Shown here: piece by piece, positions 1 to 9,760 of the stretch
Numbering within the stretch: position 1 is the first letter of the stretch
Layout of the letters: every line of letters begins with the position of its first letter
Assembly (NCBI GenBank): GCA_947496695.1
Contig: CANMEI010000007.1
Location: forward strand, 62,001-126,000
DNA: 64,000 nt
Reading direction: 5' to 3'
From: an uncultured Cellulophaga sp.
GTDB taxonomy: Bacteria; Bacteroidota; Bacteroidia; Flavobacteriales; Flavobacteriaceae
Translations under genes and position numbers: made by a program
The notes under the pieces: generated by a model
What the model was told of the DNA's origin: nothing
The model's database searches: none
What the model saw: only the letters and a program-made list of their open reading frames with translations

Positions 1-101
1 TCATAACTGCTTCCAAAAAAATTTATTGACGCACAAGATGATGCACTTATAACAATACCTGTTGCTCCTAAATATTTTACAAAATTTCTTCTATTCATCA
101 T
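1..101 (-). CDS. Tat-type lipoprotein, N-terminus only (cut by window edge)
   Basis: Only the first 33 or so residues are present and the gene continues beyond position 1. Two ATG codons lie in tandem (starts at 101 and 98), giving a short leader with a twin-arginine motif (NRRNFVK), a hydrophobic stretch and a lipobox-like ASSC. This suggests a folded, cofactor-binding or large protein exported by Tat and lipid-anchored. It starts 9 bp after the GH30 stop codon, so it is probably the next gene of the long operon. The enzymatic part is outside the window and no function can be assigned. Confidence 0.6.
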   Translation of the reverse strand, partial: MMNRRNFVKYLGATGIVISASSCASINFFGSSY

Positions 102-110
102 TATGATATT

Positions 111-1547
111 TTATAAGCTAACTGTAAAAGTGTTGAATGATTTAGCATCAAGCAACGCTTTTACTTCTTTATCATTAATTTTAAAATTTAACTCACGGCT
201 TTGATCATTATTATTGTAAGTCAAAACAACAACTTTATTTTCTACTTCATTATAAAACACAATTGTATCATCGTCATCACCAGTTGCTGTTAATTTTACT
301 GAGCCTGGAGCAACATAAGCACTTAAATGTTTCATTAAGTAAAATTCCGGATTGTATGTAATTGCTTTTGTATTACTATCAATTGAAATCATAGAGTTTT
401 GTTTCCAACCCCATTGGCTTTTACCAGTTTCATCTAAAACCATATTCCAATACATATATGAATTTGCACCGTTTTTAAAATAATGTTTCATTAAATCAAA
501 TGTATGTTCTGCCGCTTTCCAATCATTAGAACCATCACCACATTCTGTTTCAGTTTGCATTAATTCCATTTCAGGATATTTTGCATGTACACCTTCAATA
601 GCACCTTTACCTGCCCATTGAAAACCAACACCTGTAACGTAATCTTTTGTGTTTTTATATTCTAATACATTTTCAACTCTTTCAATTTGTGGACGTTCAA
701 CAGTACCCAACCAAATTTCAGTATCTAAACCATCCATTTTAAATTTAGGCCCTAAATAATCTGCAATAAAAATTCCTAAATCTTGAGGTTTCCAAACACA
801 TGACGGGAAGTTTTGTGCCGAGTTATATTCATTTTGAACATGTACCGCTCCTATTTCAATACCTTCTGCTGCATAAGCTTGTACAAACTTTGAAAAGTAT
901 AATGCATAAGACTCAAAATATTCTGGCTCTGTAATAAAACGAGAAACTAATTCTTCTGTATTGCTCAACTCTAAAGGCAAATCATTAAATTCTGGATTTG
1001 CTTTACAAGCATAGTGCTTGCTATGTTTCATCCAAGATGGCGGACACCAAGGTGAAGCCCAAACAGCAATATCTGGATTTATTTTTTGTGCTTCTTTTAT
1101 ATATGGAATTAAACGTTTTTTATCACGATCAATAGAAAAGTTTTCCATTGCAAAATCACCATCAGTTTCATTAAAGCTATACCAGTCTACCGCATAGTCG
1201 TTAGCACCAATTGGCATTCTAAAAAGGTTGAATTTACAACCTGTTTCTTGACTTATTAAATCATTTAAAATTTGTTGTTTTTCTTCAGTAGTAACCATTC
1301 CTAAAGCTTCCCAACCCAATTCATTAAAACAACCACCAAAACCAGTGATCTCTTGCTCTTGGTTTTCAGTGTTAACAGTAATAACTATCTCTGAAGTTAT
1401 TTCTCCTTCTCTTTCAGTATATGTTTTATCATTCCAAACATTATCTTCTGTACTACTAACCCACGAAACGGCTAGTGTTTTTTCTTCTTCTTTACAAGCT
1501 GTAAAAACAACAACTACAATTAACAGTAAACTTTTTAAAATTTTCAT
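111..1547 (-). CDS. GH30 family glycoside hydrolase, lipoprotein
   Basis: Retaining glycosidase of family GH30, which includes beta-glucosidases, beta-1,6-glucanases, beta-xylosidases and beta-fucosidases. The 478-residue protein starts with a lipoprotein signal ending in FTAC (Cys18). The KEEE that follows resembles the Bacteroidota surface-export signal, so it may sit on the cell surface. The (beta/alpha)8 landmarks are GFGGCFNE (69-76), the probable acid/base Glu240 in HVQNE and the probable nucleophile Glu333 in QTETECGDGS. A C-terminal beta domain follows, as usual for the family. It lies 6 bp downstream of a GH3 gene, so the two probably act on the same oligosaccharide. A second GH30 lies at 15333-16730; the two differ clearly in sequence and may have different specificities. 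The family call is firm, the substrate is unknown. Confidence 0.88.
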   Translation of the reverse strand: MKILKSLLLIVVVVFTACKEEEKTLAVSWVSSTEDNVWNDKTYTEREGEITSEIVITVNTENQEQEITGFGGCFNELGWEALGMVTTEEKQQILNDLISQETGCKFNLFRMPIGANDYAVDWYSFNETDGDFAMENFSIDRDKKRLIPYIKEAQKINPDIAVWASPWCPPSWMKHSKHYACKANPEFNDLPLELSNTEELVSRFITEPEYFESYALYFSKFVQAYAAEGIEIGAVHVQNEYNSAQNFPSCVWKPQDLGIFIADYLGPKFKMDGLDTEIWLGTVERPQIERVENVLEYKNTKDYVTGVGFQWAGKGAIEGVHAKYPEMELMQTETECGDGSNDWKAAEHTFDLMKHYFKNGANSYMYWNMVLDETGKSQWGWKQNSMISIDSNTKAITYNPEFYLMKHLSAYVAPGSVKLTATGDDDDTIVFYNEVENKVVVLTYNNNDQSRELNFKINDKEVKALLDAKSFNTFTVSL

Positions 1548-1553
1548 ATACTT

Positions 1554-4235
1554 TTATTTTACAGTTAAAATTTTTCTTAAACGAATATCTTTTGATGAAG
1601 CTCCAATCATGATTCTGAAATCACCTGCTTCTACTAATCTTTTTAAATCTTTATCTAACATTGAAAGCTCATCTGGACCTAATTCAAAAGTCACTTTTTG
1701 AAATTCTCCAGCTTTTAAATAAATACGTGTAAAGCCTTTTAATTCTTTTATTGGTCTTGATACCGATGCTAACTCATCTCGGATATACATTTGTACTACC
1801 TCATCACCAGCAACTGCACCATTATTTTTAACCGTACAAGTCACTTTAATTTTTTCAGTTGGTGTAATATTATTTTTACTGAATTCTAAATCTGAATATT
1901 CAAAATTTGTATAACTTAAACCGTAACCAAATGGAAATAATGGTTGACCCGTTAAGTTATGATAATTATCACCTCTACCTGTTGGCTTATTGTTGTAGTA
2001 TAAAGGACATTGTGCTTCGTCTACTGGAAAAGTTATCGGTAAACGCCCTGCTGGGTTTTCATCTCCGAAAAGGATATCTGCAAAACCATTACCTCCATTC
2101 TCACCAGCATACCAAGCCATAATAATACCATCAACATCATTAATCCAGTTTGCCATTGTAATGGCACTACCACCTACTAATACTACTACTGTAGGTTTAC
2201 CTGTTTTAGCAACAGCTTTAATAAGTTCTTCTTGGTGACCAGGTAATGCTAACAATGCACGGTCTCTAAATTCACCTTCATGAATACCTGCAAAAACTAC
2301 AGCAACATCACTTCTTTCAGCTACAGCTACAGCATCAGCAATTTCTTTCTTCCATTCATCTTGAATATCTGCATCCCAAACTAATTTAAATTTTGCATTT
2401 CCTGCAGATTCATAGAATTCAATTTTTACATCATACTCTTTTCCTTTTTTAAAAGAAAACTCTTTTAATGTCGTATTATAAGACTGCTTTTGCCAATTAT
2501 CAATAAGCAACTTACCATCTAAATACATACGGTAACCATCGTTACCTTCAATACCCACATTAAAAACACCTGTTTTAGTAGCTTTGATTTTTCCTGTCCA
2601 ACGAACAGAAAACCAATCGTATGGTAAATCTTCATGTGGAGAAAAAAGTGTCCATCCAAAATTTACTTTTTTATCAATACGCTCTACTTTTGGTTTTCCA
2701 ATTAATTTTATATTGTCAAAATAATCACCTTTTAATCCTTCTACTTTTTTACCTTCACTCATTGTAGATAAATTAGCAGATGCAATTGGCTTATATTTTA
2801 CTTCAGTTAATGCAACACCTTTTGCATATTCAATATTTTCTTTTCCAATTTTACTAGCAACACCATCATACATAGAAACTAAATCATTTCCAGGACCGCT
2901 ATAACCACCTAATCTTACCGTTTTTACATCGTGACCAATAAGTGCAACTTTTTTAGACGTTTTTTTAACTGGTAATGTTTGGTTTGCATTTTTTAATAAC
3001 ACCATTGATTTTGATGCTGCTTTTTTAGCTAAGTCACGGTGTGTTTTATGACCGTTCCAAACTGCAGCTTCTTTAGCATCAACATAAGGATCTTCAAATA
3101 AGCCTAATTCAAATTTTGCTCGCAAAATTCTACTCACTGCTTCATCTATGGCTTTAATATCAACCATCCCTTTTTCGTAAGCTTCCCAGAATAAAGGAAA
3201 ATGATTATAATTTGTTTGAAACATAACATCTAAACCTGCTTCAACAGCATCTTCTGTAGCCTCTGCATAATTGGCTGCAGTAAAGTGTAATACATTAGCA
3301 CCGCCAGTTGCACCTGCATCAGAAATTACAAAACCATTAAAACCCCACTCATCTTTTAATTTATCACGTAATAACCATTCGTTAGATGTACAAGGTGTTC
3401 CATCTAATGAGTTATAAGATGTCATTACTGAACGTGCACCTGCTTCTTTAAAAACAGCTTTGAATGCAGGAAAATAAATCTCTTCTAACAAACGCTCATT
3501 AAAACTAATTGGGTAACTATCACGACCACCCGCACCAACATTAGCAACAAAGTGTTTTGGTGTCGTAATCACACCAGCATTTTCAAATTGACTTATAAAT
3601 GCAACCCCCATTTGTGATGTTAAATATGGATCTTCACCATACGTTTCTTCTACACGCCCCCAACGAACATCACGAGCAATGTTTAAAACTGGAGAAAGAA
3701 TTTGACGAATACCTCTTGTTTTTGTTTCTTTTGTAATTGCACTTGCTACCTCACCAACCAAATCGGTATCCCAAGTAGATGCTAATGCAATTGCTTGTGG
3801 AAATGTAGTGGCACCACCACGGGCTAAACCATGAAGTGCTTCATTAAATGGTATAATAGGAATACCCAAACGAGTTTCTTCTAAAAAATATTTTTGAAGA
3901 TCATTAATTTCATTTGCCATGCTTTCTGCTGTACCTGCAGTACCGTAATCCATGATCTGCTCAGCAGCGTTATCATTCTTACCTTTTGATGAAATTTGAA
4001 AACCGAAAATACCATGCTTTAATTTATCTTTCCCGATACTTAAGTCACCTGGAATCATAAACATTTGCCAGAACTTTTCTTCTAGAGTCATTCTGCCTAA
4101 CAAATCGTTTACTCGTACTTCTACAGGTAATTTAGGGTTTTTATAAGGTGGTTTTTTCTTATCAGAAAAAGCTAACGAACTTACAATAAGCACTAGTACA
4201 CTTGCTACTTTTATGGTTTTATGGATGTTTTTCAA
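1554..4235 (-). CDS. GH3 beta-glycosidase with inserted PA14 domain
   Basis: Exo-acting retaining beta-glycosidase (beta-glucosidase/beta-xylosidase type), 893 residues with a type I signal peptide, so probably periplasmic. Domain order: GH3 N-terminal barrel (about 35-380) with KHF at 227-229 and the probable nucleophile Asp306 in VISDAG; GH3 C-terminal sandwich (about 410-490, resuming near 630) interrupted by a PA14 module (about 500-622, GLKGDYFDN to FKLVW); and a C-terminal fibronectin III-like domain. The acid/base region is GIHEGEFRDRA near 651-660. The PA14 insert occurs in many GH3 enzymes and shapes the substrate pocket. It lies between a GH30 gene (6 bp) and a sulfatase gene (20 bp). 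The second GH3-PA14 at 12723-15314 has SDCNAI rather than SDAGAT at the nucleophile, which points to different substrates. Confident on family, not on sugar. Confidence 0.9.
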   Translation of the reverse strand: MKNIHKTIKVASVLVLIVSSLAFSDKKKPPYKNPKLPVEVRVNDLLGRMTLEEKFWQMFMIPGDLSIGKDKLKHGIFGFQISSKGKNDNAAEQIMDYGTAGTAESMANEINDLQKYFLEETRLGIPIIPFNEALHGLARGGATTFPQAIALASTWDTDLVGEVASAITKETKTRGIRQILSPVLNIARDVRWGRVEETYGEDPYLTSQMGVAFISQFENAGVITTPKHFVANVGAGGRDSYPISFNERLLEEIYFPAFKAVFKEAGARSVMTSYNSLDGTPCTSNEWLLRDKLKDEWGFNGFVISDAGATGGANVLHFTAANYAEATEDAVEAGLDVMFQTNYNHFPLFWEAYEKGMVDIKAIDEAVSRILRAKFELGLFEDPYVDAKEAAVWNGHKTHRDLAKKAASKSMVLLKNANQTLPVKKTSKKVALIGHDVKTVRLGGYSGPGNDLVSMYDGVASKIGKENIEYAKGVALTEVKYKPIASANLSTMSEGKKVEGLKGDYFDNIKLIGKPKVERIDKKVNFGWTLFSPHEDLPYDWFSVRWTGKIKATKTGVFNVGIEGNDGYRMYLDGKLLIDNWQKQSYNTTLKEFSFKKGKEYDVKIEFYESAGNAKFKLVWDADIQDEWKKEIADAVAVAERSDVAVVFAGIHEGEFRDRALLALPGHQEELIKAVAKTGKPTVVVLVGGSAITMANWINDVDGIIMAWYAGENGGNGFADILFGDENPAGRLPITFPVDEAQCPLYYNNKPTGRGDNYHNLTGQPLFPFGYGLSYTNFEYSDLEFSKNNITPTEKIKVTCTVKNNGAVAGDEVVQMYIRDELASVSRPIKELKGFTRIYLKAGEFQKVTFELGPDELSMLDKDLKRLVEAGDFRIMIGASSKDIRLRKILTVK

Positions 4236-4255
4236 GGTTCTCTCTTTTTATTTTA

Positions 4256-5626
4256 TTAATTATATTGGTGTTGATTCTTTTTTAAGTCTACATCAAATTC
4301 GGTAATCATTTTTTGTAATTTTTTTACAATTTTTGGATTTGCTGCTGCTACATTATTACTTTCTGAAATATCTTCTTTAAGATTATAAAGAGCTACACAA
4401 TCTTCAGTAATTCTTAATTTCCAATTTCCTCTTCTTACTGCTTGTAATGTTGTTTCTTTATAGTAATAAAATCCCTCTTTATCATATGGCGATTTTGCTT
4501 TTTCATTTCCTGAAAGTAATGGCCATATATTTTTACCATCCATAGGTTTATCAGATATTTCTGCATCTGTTAAATATGCAATGGTTGGTAACAGGTCTAT
4601 TGTTGATGCAATTTTATCAGTAATAACACCCGATTTAATTTTCCCTTTCCATTGGGCTATCATTGGTACACGCATACCACCTTCAAGAGTTTCAAATTTG
4701 TGGCCTCGTAATGGTAACGCACTACCACCTTGCCCCGTATTTGTTTTCCACGGACCATTATCTGAAGTAAAAACTACTAAGGTATTTTTATCAAGTCCTA
4801 AAGATTCTAAAGTTTGAAGAATTTGCCCTACACTCCAATCTATTTCTTCAATAGCATCACCATAAATACCACCTTTACTTTTTCCTTTAAAATTTAGAGA
4901 AGCGTGCAAAGGAGCATGAGGCATACTATGTGCTAAATATAAAAAAAAGGGATTCTCTTTATTTTTTTTAATAAAATCGACTGCCTGTTCTGTGTAACGT
5001 TTTGTAAGTGTTGTTTGATCTACTGGATACTCAATCACCTCATCTTGTTTAATTAATGGCACTCTTTTTCCTCTCCATTTTTTTTCACGAAGACTATCAA
5101 TAGTCATTCCTTCTCTAAAAACTATATTAGTTGCTACTTTAGAATTAGGGTTTACAGACATATCATTACTAAAAGGAATTCCGTAATACTCATCAAAACC
5201 TTGAGAGGTTGGTAAATATTCTTCTTCATCACCAAGATGCCATTTCCCTATACATGATGTCGCATAGTTTTTAGTTTTCAGCATATCGGCAATTGTTAAT
5301 TCCTGATTATTTAAACCTCCAGGTAAATTTGGCCAAAATACAGTAGGAACACCTACTCTTGGAGGGTAAGAGCCTGTTAACAAAGCTGCTCTTGAAGGTG
5401 AACATATTGATGATGCCGCATAAAAATCTGTAAATTTTATACCATCAAATGCCATTTTATCTAAGTTTGGAGTTTTAATTAGTGGTGCTCCAAAAACTCC
5501 TACATCTTGATACCCTTGATCATCTGTAAAAATGATGATAATATTAGGTTTTGATTGTTTCTCTTGTGCAAATACACTAAGATTACAACTCAAAATAGTC
5601 GCTATAACACCTATTATCAACTTCAT
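4256..5626 (-). CDS. Family S1 (formylglycine) sulfatase
   Basis: Type I sulfatase of 456 residues with a Sec signal peptide ending near VFAQ, so probably periplasmic. The metal-binding start is FTDDQGYQD (Asp35, Asp36). The cysteine to be converted to formylglycine is Cys75 in CSPSRAALLTG, a full CxPSR signature. Downstream are GKWHLGD and FTSDNGPW, the usual metal and sulfate ligand blocks of arylsulfatase-type enzymes. It resembles the sulfatases at 7977 and 9761 more than the larger ones at 11124 and 22313. It sits between GH95 and GH3 genes, which suggests that it desulfates an oligosaccharide before exo-cleavage. Activity needs a maturase (FGE or anSME) encoded elsewhere. Sulfate position and sugar are not predictable here. 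Confidence 0.92.
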   Translation of the reverse strand: MKLIIGVIATILSCNLSVFAQEKQSKPNIIIIFTDDQGYQDVGVFGAPLIKTPNLDKMAFDGIKFTDFYAASSICSPSRAALLTGSYPPRVGVPTVFWPNLPGGLNNQELTIADMLKTKNYATSCIGKWHLGDEEEYLPTSQGFDEYYGIPFSNDMSVNPNSKVATNIVFREGMTIDSLREKKWRGKRVPLIKQDEVIEYPVDQTTLTKRYTEQAVDFIKKNKENPFFLYLAHSMPHAPLHASLNFKGKSKGGIYGDAIEEIDWSVGQILQTLESLGLDKNTLVVFTSDNGPWKTNTGQGGSALPLRGHKFETLEGGMRVPMIAQWKGKIKSGVITDKIASTIDLLPTIAYLTDAEISDKPMDGKNIWPLLSGNEKAKSPYDKEGFYYYKETTLQAVRRGNWKLRITEDCVALYNLKEDISESNNVAAANPKIVKKLQKMITEFDVDLKKNQHQYN

Positions 5627-5654
5627 AAACTCTATCCTTTTTACTATTTATTTT

Positions 5655-7976
5655 TTATTTTTTATTTAAAAAAGTATCAAACGTATAGGTTTTACCTACT
5701 TCAGTTTCAAACTCTATTTCTTTTCCATCATAAGCAAGCTTACATGGTTGCCCTTTTTTAGAGGTAACTTTTACTGTTTGTATTTTTGAATTCTCCCAAT
5801 CAAATGATAACTCAAAACCACCTCTTGCAATTATACCCGAAACACTACCTTTTGATAAAGCATCTGGTAATGCGGGTAGTAATTCAATTTTACCCAACTG
5901 ACTTTGTAAAAGCATTTCTAAAATTCCTGAAGTACCACCAAAGTTGCCGTCAATTTGAAAAGGTGGATGTGCATCAAAAAGATTAGGGTACGATCCGCCA
6001 CCAACTTTACCATCTGGTTTTACAGCAGGACTCAATAATTTATGTACTAATTTATACGCATGGTTTCCGTATCTAAATCTTGACCAAAAATTAATTTTCC
6101 ATGCTAAACTCCAACCTGTACCATTATCGCCTCTATATTCTAATGATTGCTTTGCCGCTTCCATTAGTTTAGGTGTTTCTTCATAATTAATTTCATTACC
6201 AGGGTATACTGCCCATAAATGTGATACATGCCTGTGATGACTCTCAGGGTCATCTTTATCTTCTAACCACTCTTGCAACTGTCCGTGTTTGCCTATTTTA
6301 TTTGGCGCAATTTTAGGAATCATTATTGCTAACTCCTTAGAAAATTCTTGATCTATATTTAATATTGATGAAGCTTCTATAGTACTTTTGAATAATGCTC
6401 TAATAAGTTGATGGTCCATAGTAGGACCCGCAACTAAACCTCCTATTTCTGGTGAATTTGAAGGAGAACTAATTAAATAACCTGTATTAGGATCTTCATA
6501 TAAAAACTGAGAATAAAACAAAGCTGCATTACGCATTAAAGGGTAATTTGTTTTAAGAAACTCTTGGTCTTGAGTAAACAAATAATGTTCCCATATGTGA
6601 GATGTTAGCCAAGCTCCACTACCTAACCAAATTCCGTGATGCGATGCATTTACAGGTGCTGCACCTCTCCAAATATCTATATTATGATGTGCTATCCAAC
6701 CTTCTGCATCATAATGCTCTTTCGCTACGGTTTTTCCTGTTTTAGATACCTCTTCTATAAAATCAAATAAAGGCTCATGACATTCGCTTAAGTTAGCAAT
6801 TTCAGCAGGCCAATAATTCATTTCTAAATTAATATTTGTTGTATAACTACTAAACCAAGGTGGGTTTAATTTATCATTCCATATACCTTGAAGTGTAGCT
6901 GGTTTAGTACCAGGTCTACTGCTAGCTATTAATAGATATCGTGCGTATTGTACATACAAAGAAATTAATTGTGGGTCATTTGGATTTTTCCAAAAATTAA
7001 AAATTCTTTTATTTGTAACCGTAGATGATCTTCCATTATCACCTAAATTTATTTTAAAACGATTGTATAAAGATTGATAATCTTCAATATGTTCTTTTTT
7101 TACTTTTTTATATTTTTTTGATGCTACACTACTCAATGTTTTGCTAACAATAGCATTAGGGTTTCCTGTAACATCATTAAAATTAATATAGTTTGTAGCG
7201 GCAGTTAAATATATTGTAGCCTTTGAAGCTTTTGAAATTTGAAGTTTTCCATTTACTATTTCAATGTTACCGTTTGTTTCTATCTTTAACGTAGCTACAC
7301 CTCTTAATGCTCCGTCTTTTACTTGAACTTCTAATGTTTGTGATGACCCGTTTGTTTTTATTGATTTATCTTCATGAAGTGCGTCTAACCATACCTCAAA
7401 ATTTAATGCTTTTGATTTACTAGATGTAAGGTTAACCGCTATTATTTGATCGGGAAAGCTTGAAAGTACTTCTCGTTTAAATTCAACATCATTTACTGTA
7501 TAAGAAATTTTACTAAGTGCTTGCTCAATATCTAATTCCCTATGGTAGTTTTTATAATTTTCATGTCCTTTAAAAGTAATATATAAATCTCCAAAAGGCT
7601 GGTAAGGCACTTGCTTTAAGGGAACACTCATAAACTCTTTTTGAGCTAAAGTTTGAGCTTCTAATTGTTTACCATCAGCTAATAACTGTCTAATTTCTGC
7701 TAAATACTTACTTGCTCCTTTATGAGCATAATCATGTGGTTTACCTGCCCATAAAGTTTCTTCATTAAACTGAATATGTTCTTTCTCTACGCCACCATAA
7801 ATCATAGCTCCAAGGCTACCGTTACCTATTGGTAAAGCTTCTACCCATTCTTCTGCTGGCGCATCATAAAATAACTTAAAATAATCTTGTGCCTGTGCCT
7901 TTTGAATATTTAAGTAAGCTATAACACAAAAACAACTTATAATTATATTTTTAATTCGTCTCATAATATTTTTCAA
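5655..7976 (-). CDS. GH95 alpha-L-fucosidase/alpha-L-galactosidase
   Basis: Inverting exo-glycosidase of family GH95, whose known members remove alpha-1,2-L-fucose or alpha-L-galactose. The 773-residue length is typical. Signal peptide ends at AQAQ (about residue 30). Signature blocks: ALPIGNGSLGAMIYGG (47-62), NEETLWAGKPHDY (71-83), NINLEMNYWPAE (381-392), SPSNSPE with probable general acid Glu510 (by analogy with bifidobacterial AfcA), HHRHVSHLW (580-588) and QIDGNFGGTSG with Asp676. All expected catalytic-site motifs are intact. It abuts the next sulfatase gene upstream with no gap (7976/7977). Together with the GH29 gene at 16738 and the L-fucose genes at 52642-55180 it points to a fucosylated target. 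The last residues of its signal peptide resemble those of the GH29 protein even at DNA level. Confidence 0.9.
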   Translation of the reverse strand: MKNIMRRIKNIIISCFCVIAYLNIQKAQAQDYFKLFYDAPAEEWVEALPIGNGSLGAMIYGGVEKEHIQFNEETLWAGKPHDYAHKGASKYLAEIRQLLADGKQLEAQTLAQKEFMSVPLKQVPYQPFGDLYITFKGHENYKNYHRELDIEQALSKISYTVNDVEFKREVLSSFPDQIIAVNLTSSKSKALNFEVWLDALHEDKSIKTNGSSQTLEVQVKDGALRGVATLKIETNGNIEIVNGKLQISKASKATIYLTAATNYINFNDVTGNPNAIVSKTLSSVASKKYKKVKKEHIEDYQSLYNRFKINLGDNGRSSTVTNKRIFNFWKNPNDPQLISLYVQYARYLLIASSRPGTKPATLQGIWNDKLNPPWFSSYTTNINLEMNYWPAEIANLSECHEPLFDFIEEVSKTGKTVAKEHYDAEGWIAHHNIDIWRGAAPVNASHHGIWLGSGAWLTSHIWEHYLFTQDQEFLKTNYPLMRNAALFYSQFLYEDPNTGYLISSPSNSPEIGGLVAGPTMDHQLIRALFKSTIEASSILNIDQEFSKELAIMIPKIAPNKIGKHGQLQEWLEDKDDPESHHRHVSHLWAVYPGNEINYEETPKLMEAAKQSLEYRGDNGTGWSLAWKINFWSRFRYGNHAYKLVHKLLSPAVKPDGKVGGGSYPNLFDAHPPFQIDGNFGGTSGILEMLLQSQLGKIELLPALPDALSKGSVSGIIARGGFELSFDWENSKIQTVKVTSKKGQPCKLAYDGKEIEFETEVGKTYTFDTFLNKK

Positions 7977-9758
7977 TTAGTCTATTGACTCAACTTCTAT
8001 GTATAAAGGCATAGAATACGTATAGCTATCGTTTTCTTTAATCAAAATTTTAGCCATTATATCTGCGTCACCTTTTTCAATTTGTATGTTTTTTACAGTA
8101 AATGTTTTGCTATTTGGACTTTTAAAATCCATTTGCTTTATTGTATTCCCTACTTCTAATAGTAATTTACAATCTTCCGTTATTTCTTCACAGGTATGCA
8201 CATTTATAGCATAATTGCCTGTTTTAGCAAAACTCACTTCCCAATTAACAATAGGGTTTTTAATTCCTTCTTCTTTATGATACAAAGCATCATTTAAGTT
8301 TAATGCTACTGGATTTTCAAATTTTGTACCAATGATTACTCTTGGCGATTTTAAATAATGATCTGTATTCAACATTTCATTCATCCAATTTTTCATTTCA
8401 GATTTCATTTCATTAACACGATCTCCATTATTTTTAGAAATATCATGTAATTCAAATGGATCATTTTTAATGTTAAACAACTCGTAGCTATCTTCACCTT
8501 TGAAATTATTTTTAACAGCCACTAGTTTTAAAGAATCTTTTCTAGCTGATACATTTTTATATTTTACTGGTGAATTTCTAGACCAATAATTAAATATTGT
8601 TCTTTCTGGCAAAGTTGTATTTTCATCTGTAAGTAAGGGTAACAAATTCATGCCATCAATTTTTATATTGTTTGGTAAATCAATACCACAAAAAGCAGCA
8701 AGCGTTGGTAAAATATCTAAATGCGTAGCAGTTGATTTTATATCTCTAGGAGTTTTAAATTTACTTGGGAAATACCAAAAGCTTGGTACTTTTACTCCTC
8801 CTTGAAAAACTGAAGATTTCTTTCCTCTTAACCCTGCAATATAGCGTGGATCTTGCGGACCATTATCTGTCATAAAAATAACTAACGTATTTTCATCAAG
8901 ATTTAATTGCTCTAACTTATTAAATAACCTTCCTAAATTATCATCTATATTAGTAACCATCCCATACACCTTACGTGTATACTCCATTGCTTTTCGATGC
9001 ATTTTAGGAAATGGTTTTGAATCATTTTCAAAACCTTTAGTCGGGTCAAGATTTTTATATATGTTATAATACTCCTCGGACACTTGTAATGGTGTATGAG
9101 GTGCATTAAATGATAAGTATAAAAAAAATGGCTTTTCTTTATTTTCTTCTACAAAATTAATTGCTGCATCGCCAAAAACATCAGAGCAATATCCTTTTGT
9201 TGTTATTTGTATCCCATTTTTCCAAAGTATAGGGTTAAAATAACTACTATCACCCTTTACCGTATTTGGCCAATCTCCTGGTTGCCCTATACCACCTGAA
9301 AGATGATTTAAAGTATAGTCAAACCCTTGGTCTTGTGGCCGCATTGGATAGTTATCACCCAAGTGCCACTTACCAATCATTCCTGTTTTATAAGCAGCAT
9401 TTTTTAAAAGTTCTGCAATAGTAAATTCTGATGTTGCCATCATAGCTCCTCCATGATACGTATCATGCACGCCAGTTCTCATAGAGTAACGCCCTGTCAT
9501 TATTGATGATCTTGTTGGCGCACATACTGGAGACACTAAAAATTCATCAAAACGCACACTATGGCTAGCTAAACTATCAATTACTGGGGTTTTAATATTA
9601 GGGTTACCATAAAAACCTAAATCACCCATACCTTGATCGTCGGTTACGATCAAAATTACGTTTGGTTTTGTAGGCTCTTCTACTATTATAGTATCAGAAC
9701 AACTAGTTAAAACCAGCAGAACAATAAAGATATTTATATAGATTTCCCTTTTTATCAT
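7977..9758 (-). CDS. Family S1 sulfatase lipoprotein with C-terminal extension
   Basis: Type I sulfatase of 593 residues, the longest in the window. Lipoprotein signal with lipobox LTSC (Cys20). VTDDQGMGD gives the metal-binding aspartates (Asp40, Asp41). Formylglycine precursor is Cys79 in CAPTRSSIMTG, with Thr where most of the set have Ser, which the CxPxR consensus tolerates. GKWHLGD and MTDNGPQD follow. Roughly the last 110-130 residues (after the LFNIKNDPFELHD block) go beyond the usual sulfatase C-subdomain and look beta-rich; they may be an accessory or substrate-contact domain that I do not recognise. It is immediately adjacent to GH95 downstream and 2 bp from another sulfatase upstream, so the three are almost certainly co-translated. 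Confidence 0.9.
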   Translation of the reverse strand: MIKREIYINIFIVLLVLTSCSDTIIVEEPTKPNVILIVTDDQGMGDLGFYGNPNIKTPVIDSLASHSVRFDEFLVSPVCAPTRSSIMTGRYSMRTGVHDTYHGGAMMATSEFTIAELLKNAAYKTGMIGKWHLGDNYPMRPQDQGFDYTLNHLSGGIGQPGDWPNTVKGDSSYFNPILWKNGIQITTKGYCSDVFGDAAINFVEENKEKPFFLYLSFNAPHTPLQVSEEYYNIYKNLDPTKGFENDSKPFPKMHRKAMEYTRKVYGMVTNIDDNLGRLFNKLEQLNLDENTLVIFMTDNGPQDPRYIAGLRGKKSSVFQGGVKVPSFWYFPSKFKTPRDIKSTATHLDILPTLAAFCGIDLPNNIKIDGMNLLPLLTDENTTLPERTIFNYWSRNSPVKYKNVSARKDSLKLVAVKNNFKGEDSYELFNIKNDPFELHDISKNNGDRVNEMKSEMKNWMNEMLNTDHYLKSPRVIIGTKFENPVALNLNDALYHKEEGIKNPIVNWEVSFAKTGNYAINVHTCEEITEDCKLLLEVGNTIKQMDFKSPNSKTFTVKNIQIEKGDADIMAKILIKENDSYTYSMPLYIEVESID

Positions 9759-9760
9759 AT

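Noticed and set aside
1345-1701. Plus-strand open frame of 118 codons overlapping the GH30 and GH3 genes
   Set aside because: It lies antisense across the end of one strong gene and the start of another, has no recognisable domain, and its composition is explained by the coding strand.
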